A stretch of 53,795 nt of DNA from Paenibacillus sp. oral taxon 786 str. D14 (GCF_000159955.1 NZ_GG695974.1:5882-59676), one strand, 5' to 3'; positions 42,104-50,478 are shown, counted from the stretch's first letter. Made by a program: numbers and translations. The notes: generated from the letters alone by a model not told the origin.

Positions 42104-43090
42104 TTATAACATCATCATGTTGCTGGCTTTGGCGATCAGGTCGGCGGTGATGACGGTCGTGCTTCCCGCGCCTTCGCCAAGGACTTTCAATCGGCGCAGG
42201 ACGTTGTTCAACGTGCGATCCAAGAGACGGAAGCAGCCGTTTTTCGGGTTGGTGGCGCGGACGATCATTTCCTGAATCGCTTCTTCGTCAAAGTTGTAAC
42301 TCGCGAGGAACCGGCGAACCTCGTCCGGCGTCAGCCCTTTGAGCGATACGTAGAAATCGACCCGGTTCGCAAAGCGTGTGATGTAGCTTTTGATCTGCGC
42401 TTCCAGCTTCGGTTCCCCGGCGATGATCAGCCCGACGTCGGACTGGTCGAAGATGGAGCGAAGGATTTCCATCTTCTTCTGGCTGTACTTGCTGACGAGC
42501 TTGTCCGCTTCGTCGATGATGAGCAAATACCCCGGATTCACGTTGAAGAACTCGCGGATGCCGTTTACGCGCTCCCAGATCGTGCCGTAGCTGATCGGAA
42601 GGCCCAGCGCCTTCTCGATGGCCTTGACCAGATCGCGCTGCCCCATCGTGTCGTCGCATTCGATGTACGCGACTTTCGGCAGCTTGGCATAATACTTGAG
42701 CGTGTAGGTCTTGCCGAATCCCGACTTGCCGACGACGATGCCCAGCCCCGTAAATTCTTGGCATGCTTGGCACGCGCCGATGATCGCGGTTGCATCGCGG
42801 CTTTCGATGAAGCCGGGCTTCGCCAGCGGCTCGTTGACCCGTTCGCTTGTCGCGGCCACTTCGCCGCCGTTGGCGACGATGAAGGCGGTGATCGCTTGCT
42901 CGATCTCCGTCGGGTCAGAAGGGTATTTCCCGCTCAGGTATTGCGAGAGCGCGGGGCGCGAATAGTTGATCGCCTTCGCGAGCTCCGTAATCGTCATGCC
43001 TTTCTCGTCCATCAGGCTCTTGACCTGAATTGCCAAGGCGGTCGGCGTGCCGCCGCCATGAATCGGATAAAGGGTTGCTGTTTCCGCCAT
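42104..43090 (-). CDS. MuB-like transposition ATPase
   Basis: 328 aa. An N-terminal helix-turn-helix (about 29-55), then AAA+ core: Walker A GKSGFGKT (121-128), Walker B YLLIIDEAD (188-195), and a C-terminal helical domain (LASYNFDEEAIQEMIVRATN). In Mu, MuB coats target DNA, stimulates the transposase and gives target immunity. It lies just downstream of the transposase. Confidence 0.95.
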   Translation of the reverse strand: MAETATLYPIHGGGTPTALAIQVKSLMDEKGMTITELAKAINYSRPALSQYLSGKYPSDPTEIEQAITAFIVANGGEVAATSERVNEPLAKPGFIESRDATAIIGACQACQEFTGLGIVVGKSGFGKTYTLKYYAKLPKVAYIECDDTMGQRDLVKAIEKALGLPISYGTIWERVNGIREFFNVNPGYLLIIDEADKLVSKYSQKKMEILRSIFDQSDVGLIIAGEPKLEAQIKSYITRFANRVDFYVSLKGLTPDEVRRFLASYNFDEEAIQEMIVRATNPKNGCFRLLDRTLNNVLRRLKVLGEGAGSTTVITADLIAKASNMMML

Positions 43091-43106
43091 ATCAATCCCT
43101 CCATTA

Positions 43107-45179
43107 TCAACTCAATTTGCGGAGCGCGGCGAGCGTTTTCTCCGCTTTCTTTTGATAGAAATGATCCACATCATTGCTTGCAGCCTTGGCCGCTTTCCGG
43201 GAGCGCAGCTCTTCTTTGAACTGCTGGTCATCCGGCAGCGCGATGACTTTCGATGCGCCCGTATTTTGCGGCTTCTCGTTCTTGAAGATGAACCCGGCCA
43301 CGTCGTTGCCGTATCCTTCGAAGTTTGGATCGCGCTCTTCCAGCGGCGTCGTGTAGTAGGCGAGCTCGTCCAACGTCCGGCGGAGCTGGCGCTTCTGCAT
43401 TTTCAGATGCTCTTCGAGCGCCTTTTGCGGAACCTTCGGCGCGATGAGGAGCAGCTCTTGGCTGTACGCCTCGCAAATCTTCTCGCCGTCCGTCGTGTAC
43501 ACGTAGAGCTTGGTCACGTCGTTCGGGTCCCACTTGATGTCAACCTTTTCGCCGATGTAGTGGCAGAGCTCGTCGGCCCGGTACTCGTAGCCGAATTTCT
43601 TGATCCCGATGTTGCGGACGAGTACGCGTTCGGCCTTCATCATCAGGATCGTTGCGTAGGACTTCGGCGGCGGCGCTTTTATGTAGCGCTCCTCGGCATT
43701 TCGGAACACTTCGATGGGCGTATGCCATTTTTCGCCTTGATCCTTCAGGCCCCGATGGAACGAGTGGTGATACTCATCCCGCCACTTGCGCCACAGCTCG
43801 CAAAATTCCTCGAACGAAATCAGCTCGTCCTGTTCGAGCATCTTCTGGATGTCCTTCTTGACTTTCGCCGACGTTTTCTTGCCGGTCAGCGTGCCGGTGT
43901 AGCTGGCGAACCACTTTTCAAACTTGCTGATCAATGTACCGAAGAAGCGTTCGATCTGCGCCTTCGACCAAGGCTGGTACGGCAAGCTGCGCATGTCATC
44001 CTGAATGCCGATGCTGCGGTAGAAGCCTTTCGTCTCGCTGTCGAAGCTGACGCGCTCGCTGCGCTTGCGTCCGGTCATCGTCTCGGCGGTGTAATCCTTG
44101 CCGTTGTCGATGAGCAGCCACTCCGGCACGCCGCCGATCTCGCTATACAGCATGTTGAGCAGCGATTGCTTCAGCACTTGCGAGTTCGGCTGGACGCAGA
44201 TCACGTCGCCGACGATGCACCGACTTCGCGTATCGACCCACGCCACGAGCTGCGGCCGGATCGCCCTGACCTTTCCGTTCGGGTACGTGTACTTGACCCA
44301 GAGGTCGAAGTGGTGGCTGTCGCCTTGCACCAGTCCCATTACCGGCAGCGCCCGCGTATTGCGCGACGCTTTGACCATGCGCTGGTTCTTGAACTCGCGC
44401 AGCCCTTTTTCGGCGAGCAGCCTTGCGTTCTTGCCGCGTTTCACATTCATGAGATAGTCGATGTAGCGGGCGACCGTCGGGTACGATGGAATGTCCCAGC
44501 TATTCGCCGAACCGACTTTCATGAGCTTGCTGTACAACATTTCCCGCGTGCCGTTGTTCTCGGCGAACGCGCGGTCGAACCACAAGTTTTCGATGAACGC
44601 CCTGACCTCCGGCGTGAGCGACGGAAACGTATGCTTTTGCTTTGGTTTGCGGCAGAGTGCCAGCACCTTGAAGAAATCGTAGTTGCCTCCGTCCTGCTTG
44701 TTCATCTTCATTGCCCACGCGCTGGCTTCGAGATAGCTTTGTGCGTATCGGTAAAGCGTCCGCCAGCTCATGCCGTGCGATTCGGCAAAGCGGGCAGCGA
44801 ACTCGGTGCGGTCGCGGTCTCCGTAGTTGAGAAACTCGCGAATGATCTTGGCCCGCTCGACCGCTTCGTAATATTCCTTGCTGTTCTTCTCGATGTATGC
44901 GGCAAGGTCAATGCCGACGTACCACGGCATTTCCTCTGTGCTGGCGTTTTCTTCGATGACCACGTCCACACCATCTATGCTTGCAGCCTTCTTGTATGCT
45001 TGCCTTGCTTTTTTGCTTAACGATGACAACGCGATCAACACCCGGTCTTTCCCGCCCGAGACTGGCTCGGTTTTCGTCCGGAAAGCTTTCGGGTTGCGCT
45101 TGATGCGCTGGATCATTGTGTTGTACTTCACGTTTTCAAGCCCAGCGGCTTCTTCGAGCGTGATGTATATTTCTCCCAA
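43107..45179 (-). CDS. DDE transposase (MuA-like)
   Basis: 690 aa. The start is TTG 45179, seven bases after AAAGGAGG; the longer frame to 45209 begins inside that site. N-terminal DNA-binding domains to ~280, then the catalytic core with Asp287 (VQGDSHHFDL), Asp358 (LLIDNGKDY) and Glu410 (KAQIERFFG). The C-terminal domain (beta barrel ~480-545 and a tail) would contact MuB. It acts on the end motifs at 13460-13500 and 47520-47637. Confidence 0.95.
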   Translation of the reverse strand: MGEIYITLEEAAGLENVKYNTMIQRIKRNPKAFRTKTEPVSGGKDRVLIALSSLSKKARQAYKKAASIDGVDVVIEENASTEEMPWYVGIDLAAYIEKNSKEYYEAVERAKIIREFLNYGDRDRTEFAARFAESHGMSWRTLYRYAQSYLEASAWAMKMNKQDGGNYDFFKVLALCRKPKQKHTFPSLTPEVRAFIENLWFDRAFAENNGTREMLYSKLMKVGSANSWDIPSYPTVARYIDYLMNVKRGKNARLLAEKGLREFKNQRMVKASRNTRALPVMGLVQGDSHHFDLWVKYTYPNGKVRAIRPQLVAWVDTRSRCIVGDVICVQPNSQVLKQSLLNMLYSEIGGVPEWLLIDNGKDYTAETMTGRKRSERVSFDSETKGFYRSIGIQDDMRSLPYQPWSKAQIERFFGTLISKFEKWFASYTGTLTGKKTSAKVKKDIQKMLEQDELISFEEFCELWRKWRDEYHHSFHRGLKDQGEKWHTPIEVFRNAEERYIKAPPPKSYATILMMKAERVLVRNIGIKKFGYEYRADELCHYIGEKVDIKWDPNDVTKLYVYTTDGEKICEAYSQELLLIAPKVPQKALEEHLKMQKRQLRRTLDELAYYTTPLEERDPNFEGYGNDVAGFIFKNEKPQNTGASKVIALPDDQQFKEELRSRKAAKAASNDVDHFYQKKAEKTLAALRKLS

Positions 45180-45253
45180 ACGGTCTCCTCCTTTCCAACG
45201 AACTTGCAACTGTGTATAATGGAGGGGAATCAGCTTTCCGCATGATTCGACCG

Positions 45254-45285
45254 AAGGAACGGCTCAGCGCTGATGAGTCGTTCCT
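45254..45285. other. Hairpin overlapping a stop codon
   Basis: GAAGGAACG and CGTTCCTTC enclose a loop holding the palindrome TCAGCGCTGA and the stop codon of the 45264-45626 gene. It lies just before the transposase ribosome site, so it could limit read-through or translation of the transposase. Confidence 0.5.
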
Positions 45286-45626
45286 TCCTTTTTGGTAGCC
45301 GAATCACCAGATTGCCCCTCCGTATCATGCGACTCCGCGCGCTTTTTTTCGATGGCTTCGGCCAGCTCGTTGTGTCGTTCATACAGCTTCTGAAGCTCCA
45401 CATCCAACGCTTGGAATCTTTGGTTCCAACGTTCGCGCTCGATGATGGCCTTCTTTGCTTCTTCTTCCAGGGCGCGGATTTGCTGGTCGATGATGCTTTG
45501 ATGGAAAACCAGATAATCCACTTTCAGAGCCAGTTCGATGGTGCAGGGTGCAGCGTTTATCAGCATTCTACGGCTGATGATATCGATGGGGCGTTCCCCG
45601 GTCGGCAGTTCGTTCTTTTCCTTCAT
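45264..45626 (-). CDS. Hypothetical coiled-coil early protein
   Basis: 120 aa. Central heptads (IRALEEEAKKAIIERERWNQ, LQKLYERHNELAEAIEKKRA) form a long coiled coil, with a polar tail. Between the Ner-like regulator and the transposase. Strong AAAGGAGG, 9-10 bases before ATG. Function not recognised. Confidence 0.7.
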   Translation of the reverse strand: MKEKNELPTGERPIDIISRRMLINAAPCTIELALKVDYLVFHQSIIDQQIRALEEEAKKAIIERERWNQRFQALDVELQKLYERHNELAEAIEKKRAESHDTEGQSGDSATKKEGTTHQR

Positions 45627-45701
45627 GGCGTCCCACCTCCTTTCGCGCGATATGCTTGTGTCCCCCTATTCAGTTTTCAAAGAGCATGCTTGACGACGCG
45701 G

Positions 45702-45917
45702 TTACTCTGCCCGTTTCTCCGGGAAGTTGCCGATGCCGAGAACGCGCTCGATCTTCTCACGGTGCTTGGTCGCCTTGCGCGCCCCGGTCATGATGTCTCC
45801 CAGTCGGTTTTCCGGGATGTCGTACAGTCGGCAGAATTCCCGCTGATCCATTCGCAGCTCAGCCAATCGTTTCTTGATCTCCCACCCGAATGCCGTGATT
45901 GGCCGTTTACGTGCCAT
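45702..45917 (-). CDS. Ner/Cro-like DNA-binding regulator
   Basis: 71 aa from ATG 45917 after GAAGGAGG. The longer frame reaches back into the promoter and is rejected. A helix-turn-helix covers most of it (FGWEIKKRLAELRMDQREFCRLYDIPENRLGDIM). As first gene of the early operon, divergent from the repressor, it fits the Ner/Cro role of damping early or repressor transcription. Confidence 0.8.
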   Translation of the reverse strand: MARKRPITAFGWEIKKRLAELRMDQREFCRLYDIPENRLGDIMTGARKATKHREKIERVLGIGNFPEKRAE

Positions 45918-45953
45918 CCTATCGCCTCCTTCGACAAACTTAGTGATAGCCAG

Positions 45954-46057
45954 TTTACTCACATTTGCGTTATACTTTTGTTGGGAATCTACCACCCAAT
46001 AAAATGTTACTCCTAATATTGAGTAATGTCAATAGAAATCCTCCTGTTTGCGAGTAA
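45954..46057. promoter_or_regulatory. Prophage immunity operators
   Basis: Between the divergent repressor and Ner genes, TTACTC/GAGTAA half-sites occur at 45955-45960, 46007-46012, 46021-46026 and 46052-46057. The middle pair forms TTACTCCTAATATTGAGTAA, a dyad. Likely binding sites for the LexA-like repressor and/or Ner. Confidence 0.7.
46004..46032 (-). promoter_or_regulatory. Early phage promoter (Pe)
   Basis: On the minus strand TTGACA (46032-46027), a 17-base spacer made almost wholly of the operator dyad, then TAACAT (46009-46004). It reads toward the Ner and transposase genes. Confidence 0.7.
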
Positions 46058-46124
46058 AAATTTCCTTTAATTGAGTGCTGGTTTTTGTGTTTTCACAATT
46101 GTGAGAGAGGGGTTAGTGATTATC

Positions 46125-47069
46125 ATGTTGGATTCTATAGGCAAGAGGATTCGTTATCTGAGAAACGAAGCAAAAATTTCTATGGACAAGCTTGCTGAAA
46201 GCATAAACTCAAGTTCAAGTACCATCACTTATTGGGAGAATGATCAGCGGCTTCCGAGTGCGGAATACATTATTGCTCTTGCAAAATTTTTTAATGTCTC
46301 TACAGATTGGCTGCTAACTGGTAAAGAGAATGCTTTCAAAAGATCGGAAGATAAAGCATTTGTTGAAGGCGTGTTAGAAGGATTAGAAAAGTCACAAAAA
46401 GAGCAGACACCTAGTGATGACAAAGGAACGTCCGCTCTTTTTTTTCGTGACAAGTGGGAAACTACTTCCCACTTTGAAAAACTGATAGGGGAACTGGACG
46501 AGAAGGATCGCGCTTTTATCAAACGATTCATCGAGCTGGCACTTTTTGAGAAGCAACACAAGAATGAGGAGGCCGCCGCGAGAGAGGAACACGCGGTAAC
46601 GTCAGTTCAATCGAAGCAAGATCAACCGGCTCTTGAAGAAACCTCTGCGGAACATGTGGAGGAGACCCTCGTCCCTCTGGTCGGTAAGACAGCAGCGGGG
46701 ATCGAAAAAACGTACTACGAATTCATTCGCGGGTACGTCCCGATCCCGAAAGAGGTCATCAAAGGAACATGCTTCGTCTTAGAGGTTGATGGGGATAGCA
46801 TGAACGGAGACGGTATTGAGCACGGGGACTTCGTCGTCATTAAACAGCAACCGGTTGTAGAGAATGGCGATATCGCGCTGCTTCGAATCGAAGATGAGAT
46901 CACGCTGAAGCGTATTCAGCGAGAAGGCGGGAAGATTATCCTTGTATCATCAAACCCCGCCTATCCGAAACGAGCTGTACCCGAACGAAATGTTCAGGTG
47001 GTCGGGAAATACATATACAAAATTCGAGGGGAAGAAGGGAGGGCAAAACTTCGCGAAGAACCGTTCTGA
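46125..47069 (+). CDS. LexA/CI-like phage repressor with S24 peptidase domain
   Basis: 314 aa from ATG 46125 (GTG 46116 also possible). XRE helix-turn-helix at 6-62 (LAESINSSSSTITYWEND). A charged linker to ~180. Then the S24 self-cleavage domain: Ala191-Gly192 in KTAAG as cleavage site, Ser225 in GDSMN, Lys262 in TLKRI. Such repressors cut themselves when RecA is activated, so DNA damage should induce this phage, unlike the Mu c repressor. It is divergent from the early operon and ends at a strong terminator. Confidence 0.92.
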   Translation: MLDSIGKRIRYLRNEAKISMDKLAESINSSSSTITYWENDQRLPSAEYIIALAKFFNVSTDWLLTGKENAFKRSEDKAFVEGVLEGLEKSQKEQTPSDDKGTSALFFRDKWETTSHFEKLIGELDEKDRAFIKRFIELALFEKQHKNEEAAAREEHAVTSVQSKQDQPALEETSAEHVEETLVPLVGKTAAGIEKTYYEFIRGYVPIPKEVIKGTCFVLEVDGDSMNGDGIEHGDFVVIKQQPVVENGDIALLRIEDEITLKRIQREGGKIILVSSNPAYPKRAVPERNVQVVGKYIYKIRGEEGRAKLREEPF

Positions 47070-47115
47070 CCCCCTTATTTTCTTCCAATTTTTGATTGGT
47101 TTTCAGCTATTTCTT

Positions 47116-47220
47116 TGTCACTTTGAAGCACTAAAATTTTATGTCAAGAAAAAAACCGCAAACCCGCGTCACGACTGCAAAGTGACAGGGTTTTGCGGTT
47201 TTTTCTAAAATGTCACTTTG
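47116..47220. repeat. TGTCACTTTG repeated three times
   Basis: Direct copies at 47116-47125 and 47211-47220, and an inverted copy (CAAAGTGACA) at 47178-47187 inside the terminator stem. Confidence 0.6.
47150..47206 (+). terminator. Terminator of the repressor gene
   Basis: AAAAAACCGCAAACCC..GTCAC pairs with GTGAC..GGGTTTTGCGGTTTTTT. Strong stem and T run. Confidence 0.88.
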
Positions 47221-47264
47221 CTGGACTAAAGAATTCGGCTTTTTGATGGCGTTTTTTGACGTTT

Positions 47265-47382
47265 CATTAACACCCCATTAACGGGCGCGTTATTTCCGAA
47301 ATCCCTTGATATGCTTGGATTTTCCCGCCCTTCGCATTTTCGAATTAACGCCGAATAACGGCCATTAACGTCCCGTTAAAAC
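47265..47382. repeat. ATTAACG motif cluster, partly 10-bp phased
   Basis: CATTAAC at 47265 and 47276, then four consecutive 10-bp units from 47343: AATTAACGCC, GAATAACGGC, CATTAACGTC, CCGTTAAAAC. No gene covers the repeats convincingly. Apart from this, the region 47221-47645 holds the left-end transposase sites and an uncertain 63-codon frame. Confidence 0.55.
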
Positions 47383-47481
47383 GGCGCGCCGCTTTTTGCT
47401 CCCGCTCCAACTGTGGTAAAATAGCAGCACGAAAGTAAAAAGCGCGGATTCCCTTGTGTTTCAAGGCTTCCGCGCCTTTTG

Positions 47482-47498
47482 ATTCAAATTTTGCGACC
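47482..47498 (+). other. Possible third left-end transposase site (L3)
   Basis: ATTCAAATTTTGCGACC loosely matches CTCAAGATTTTTGTCAC, about 150 bases in from the prophage end. A weak match. Confidence 0.3.
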
Positions 47499-47519
47499 TC
47501 ATCGGCCCGTTTTTTCATT

Positions 47520-47537
47520 CTCAAGATTTTTGTCACA
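47520..47537 (+). other. Transposase end site L2
   Basis: CTCAAGATTTTTGTCACA, nearly identical to R2 at 13482, about 110-125 bases in from the phage left end. A wide L1-L2 spacing is known in Mu. Confidence 0.65.
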
Positions 47538-47617
47538 GGTTTTCCAACCTCATCCCACCAAATCCCTAGTAAAATCGGGTTTTCCCGCGTTTTCCCGGTT
47601 CGTTTTTTGGTATCTCG

Positions 47618-47637
47618 TTTTTGTCATTTATTTTGAG
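47618..47637 (-). other. Transposase end site L1
   Basis: Read inward from 47645: TGTACTCT then CTCAAAATAAATGACAAAAA, matching the R1 site, likewise 9 bases from the end. Confidence 0.75.
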
Positions 47638-47645
47638 AGAGTACA

Positions 47646-47650
47646 CCTGG
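47646..47650. repeat. Target-site duplication, right copy (CCTGG)
   Basis: Second copy of the 5-bp host sequence at 13447-13451. Confidence 0.9.
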
Positions 47651-48531
47651 AGAAGCGGGAAAACATCGACGGGTTGAACTTATCCGATGCGGTGCTGCTT
47701 GGAACAAATAAATACCCTTATCCCGGTACGATCAACAAGAAAGGGTTATATCTGCATGAATGGGAGTACATCTCCTTCATTCGCGACCGCTGGGGCATTC
47801 CCGAAGGGAAGAAGACGTTTGAGGCGCAGCTGATGGACCTTTGCGACGACATCGCTTATTCGGCCCACGATCTCGAGGATGGCATCAAGGCGGGAAAAAT
47901 CGAGGTGCACGAGCATTTCCTCAAGGACTCGCACATTCAGAGACTGATCGTCGAGAAAATCATGACGTTGGAGGATGCTTGCTGGGCGGGATGGCAGCCG
48001 CAGCAAATTCAGGTCAAGGTGGCCGAGGTGCTGGACGATTTCCTGCGCATCTGGAATGTCAAAATGCCGGTGTGTGATCATGACTATTCCCGCACGCGCC
48101 GGGAGGTGAAGGCCTATTGGGTCAGCCTGTTCGTCGGCTGCCTGGGAGTTATCGATGACGGCGATTGGCAGAAGGTCACGTTCGTGAAGGACGGGCAGGA
48201 GGATAAGGATATGCTGCGGACGGTGAGCGTGCTGAAGAGCTTCGCTTGGGTGACGATGATCCGCGATTTGCGGGTCCAACGGCTGCAGAAGCGCAGCGCA
48301 TGGATTATCAAGCGGCTGTGGGATGCCTTCGTGGATCCGGAGACAAGCAAGTCGATCATTCCCGGTGACTGGCTGCGCCGGTTTGACCGGGATCAGGCCA
48401 AGCCCAAACCGATCTGGACATGGGAGCATATGATCATCGATTATATTGCCGGCATGACGGACGCCTATGCAGAAAAGATCTACAACGAGCTGTACGGGCT
48501 GAAGGTGGGCACGATTTACGATATGGATTAA
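47651..48531 (+). pseudogene. dgt: dGTPase (HD family), 3' part
   Basis: Codes for ~293 residues continuing the 5' fragment in frame: EKRENIDGLNLSDAVLLGTNKYPYP and FEAQLMDLCDDIAYSAHDLEDGI, which contains the second metal/phosphate-binding Asp region. No start or ribosome site of its own is evident; an open frame extends back into prophage DNA only by chance. Confidence 0.9.
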
Positions 48532-48540
48532 AAACGACGA

Positions 48541-48570
48541 ACGGACCGGCGTTAGCCGGTCCGTTTTTTT
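48541..48570 (+). terminator. Terminator of dgt
   Basis: ACGGACCGGC-GTTA-GCCGGTCCGT stem followed by six T. Confidence 0.9.
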
Positions 48571-48583
48571 AGATTCGGAAGTA

Positions 48584-49153
48584 TTACAGCGGCGGGTTGG
48601 CGTGGCATTTCCGGCATACCGGGTAATACGACTCGTTGCCGCCGATTTGGATCTGCTCGCCGGTGTAAACGGGTTTGCCGTTCTCCACCCGCAGGTTCAT
48701 CGTTGCTTTGCGGGCGCAGAACCAGCAGATCGTTTTCATTTCCTCGATTTTGTCCGCATAAATCAGCAGCAGGCGGCTGCCCTCGAACAACTGGTTCTGG
48801 AAATCGTTTTTCAACCCGAAAGCCATCACGGGAATATCCAGCTCATCGACGATGCGGACCAGCTGCTTAATGTTGTTCTCACCGAGGAATTGGCATTCAT
48901 CGACCAATACGCAGTATAAGCGCGGGGTATGATTTTTGACAATTTCGAAGAGGTTCGTGTCCGGATAAATCGGAATAGCCTGCCGGCGCAATCCAATCCG
49001 CGAGGAGACATAACCAACCTCGTCACGGTTATCGATCGCCGAAGTAAAGAGCAGCACCGGTTTGTTCTGCTCTTCATAATTGTGGGCAACCTTCAAAATT
49101 TCGATAGATTTGCCGCTGTTCATTGCTCCGTACTTGTAAAATAATTGTGCCAA
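48584..49153 (-). CDS. tdk: Thymidine kinase
   Basis: 189 aa. P-loop YGAMNSGKS (8-16), Walker B-like CVLVDECQF, lasso region with YPVCRKC and a second zinc pair CWFCARK. Salvages thymidine to dTMP. Convergent with the broken dgt and on the same strand as the nucleotidase, making a deoxynucleotide-balance cluster. Confidence 0.95.
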   Translation of the reverse strand: MAQLFYKYGAMNSGKSIEILKVAHNYEEQNKPVLLFTSAIDNRDEVGYVSSRIGLRRQAIPIYPDTNLFEIVKNHTPRLYCVLVDECQFLGENNIKQLVRIVDELDIPVMAFGLKNDFQNQLFEGSRLLLIYADKIEEMKTICWFCARKATMNLRVENGKPVYTGEQIQIGGNESYYPVCRKCHANPPL

Positions 49154-49200
49154 CGATGACGTCCCTTTCTATTCGTTCTATCGCAACCATGCTCTTTATT

Positions 49201-49498
49201 CTAGCATACTTCGATTCGGTTGTTGGATAGGCTGGCGCGAAATTTGGAGATATTCAGCGCCTGGAAAATGTTACATCGCTGCATCAAAGAGCTGCGGCAT
49301 GTCCTGGAGGGGCTGGTTTTGGAGCCGCCTCGGATGCAGGCGGATTCGGAGCGGGAAGCTGAGTTTGGAGACGCCGTTCCGGTCCAGCATCGAAATCGAA
49401 CTGCTGGAGGAAGGCGTAGAGATCCGCCATGCCGTAAACGTGTCCTTCGGGGAAACAACTTCGGCTCCCATCCGGGGGCATCTGCAGTAGCCGCTGAG
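49201..49498. other. Unassigned ~300-bp stretch
   Basis: Short frames exist on both strands (for example plus 49299-49490, with IEIELLEEGVEIRHAVNVSFGE). None has a ribosome site and a recognisable protein. It may be a decayed gene; I cannot name it. Confidence 0.4.
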
Positions 49499-50065
49499 CT
49501 ATTCCCTTGGGAAACGTTCAGCCAACAGCTGGTTCACCAAGTCGCTCATGCCTTCCCATGAATCCTTCATGAGGAATTGCTGCTGAATCGAGGCGTTCCA
49601 CGGGCGTGGGATCCCGATGGTGAGCCGGCCAGCTTCCTTGGCAGGCTGCAAATTATGCGGCCCGTCATCGATTATCAGGTCGAAGTCCAGCAGCGTTTTT
49701 CGCTTGGCGACGAAGAAGTTCTCAAACGGGATAAACGGCATCCAGCGTTGCAGCCAGTTCCATTTTTCCTGTACAGATGAGGGGCGGGCGGCCGTAACGA
49801 TGATCACATCATGCTCCTGCGTCATTTTGCGTACTTCCTCGACGGTATGCTCATCAAAGATCTCCAGCTCCTCATACAAGCCGGGGCGTCCGAAGAAGAG
49901 ATCTTCATTACACTCGGGATGCCAGATTTGTGTCATATCAAAGCTGGTCATTTGGTCCATGGTGAGCTGACGGTCGGGAAACTGCAGATTATGATAGTAA
50001 ATCGCTTTGGGCACGAGATGGCATAGGGTATCGTCCATATCGATGGCTACAATGTGTTTGCGCAT
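49499..50065 (-). CDS. 5'(3')-deoxyribonucleotidase (HAD, NT5C-like)
   Basis: 188 aa. HAD motif I DMDDT with nucleophile Asp9 and Asp11, motif II VIIVTAARP, motif IV LIIDDGPHNL. Dephosphorylates deoxynucleoside monophosphates, countering thymidine kinase next door. AGGAGA precedes ATG. Confidence 0.88.
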   Translation of the reverse strand: MRKHIVAIDMDDTLCHLVPKAIYYHNLQFPDRQLTMDQMTSFDMTQIWHPECNEDLFFGRPGLYEELEIFDEHTVEEVRKMTQEHDVIIVTAARPSSVQEKWNWLQRWMPFIPFENFFVAKRKTLLDFDLIIDDGPHNLQPAKEAGRLTIGIPRPWNASIQQQFLMKDSWEGMSDLVNQLLAERFPRE

Positions 50066-50161
50066 AACGGAAATCTCCTGATTCGATGTATTCGTTGATT
50101 GGTATGACTTCCTCTAAGATATCAGAAAAACGCGGTTTTGGGATACAGTAAGGCTAGTAAA

Positions 50162-50201
50162 AAAAGAACCCGGCTCCATATCAACGGAACCGGGTTCTTC
50201 T
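50162..50201 (-). terminator. Terminator
   Basis: AAGAACCCGG / CCGGGTTCTT stem with a run of T after it on the minus strand (and TTCTTCT on plus). Ends the epimerase remnant. Confidence 0.8.
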
Positions 50202-50222
50202 GCATGAACAGCCATAGGAGGT

Positions 50223-50460
50223 TTACAGCTTTACTTCATGCGCAGCGGGAATGGCAGCGAGATGAACAAGCGCGTCCGCTCCGGCCAGCGCACTGTAGCA
50301 TTCGCCAAGCTGCTCCAGATCGGCGCTCAATGTCGGACAGACCGGGTCTTCTAAATGGACGGATGTCTACGTTCAGCACGTCATATCCGTGTTCGACGAA
50401 TTCGCGTACCACATAGCGTCCTAACATCCCGCTTCCCCCGGTAACTACGACTTTAGCCAT
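50223..50460 (-). pseudogene. Truncated, frameshifted NAD-dependent epimerase
   Basis: Begins with a perfect Rossmann start (MAKVVVTGGSGMLGRYVVRE). After about 35 codons the frame shifts by one base at CCATTTAG, and the continuing sequence (LEDPVCPTLSADLEQLGECY then SALAGADALVHLAAIPA) is still epimerase-like. It then ends at TAA 50223-50225, after about 80 of the usual ~300 residues. A broken remnant whose own terminator follows. Confidence 0.8.
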
Positions 50461-50478
50461 GGCTGCTTCGACTCCTTC

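Larger units (their letters stand above)
13452..47645. mobile_element. Mu-like transposable prophage, ~34.2 kb
   Basis: The ends are TG...CA with matching inward-facing motifs, and a 5-bp duplication of host DNA lies inside a broken dgt gene. Gene content is Mu-like: repressor, Ner, DDE transposase, MuB, Gam, GemA, Mor, gp27-gp29, F, I, T, gp36, virion morphogenesis protein, sheath, tube, chaperones, tape measure, hub and baseplate. The phage left end (repressor side) is at 47645 and the right end at 13452, so nearly all phage genes read on the minus strand. All modules look complete, so it may be inducible. It carries a DGR at its right end. Confidence 0.95.

Noticed and set aside
43152..45020. 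622-aa plus-strand frame opposite the transposase
   Set aside because: Long only because of GC-biased codons in the real DDE transposase on the other strand.
47345..47536. 63-aa minus-strand frame at the phage left end
   Set aside because: The start lies in the L2 transposase site with no ribosome site, and the frame covers the phased repeats. Possible but unsupported.
47479..47650. Open extension of the 3' dgt part into the prophage
   Set aside because: The rejoined reading FLEKREN across the CCTGG duplication shows the true gene continues from 13451, not from prophage DNA.
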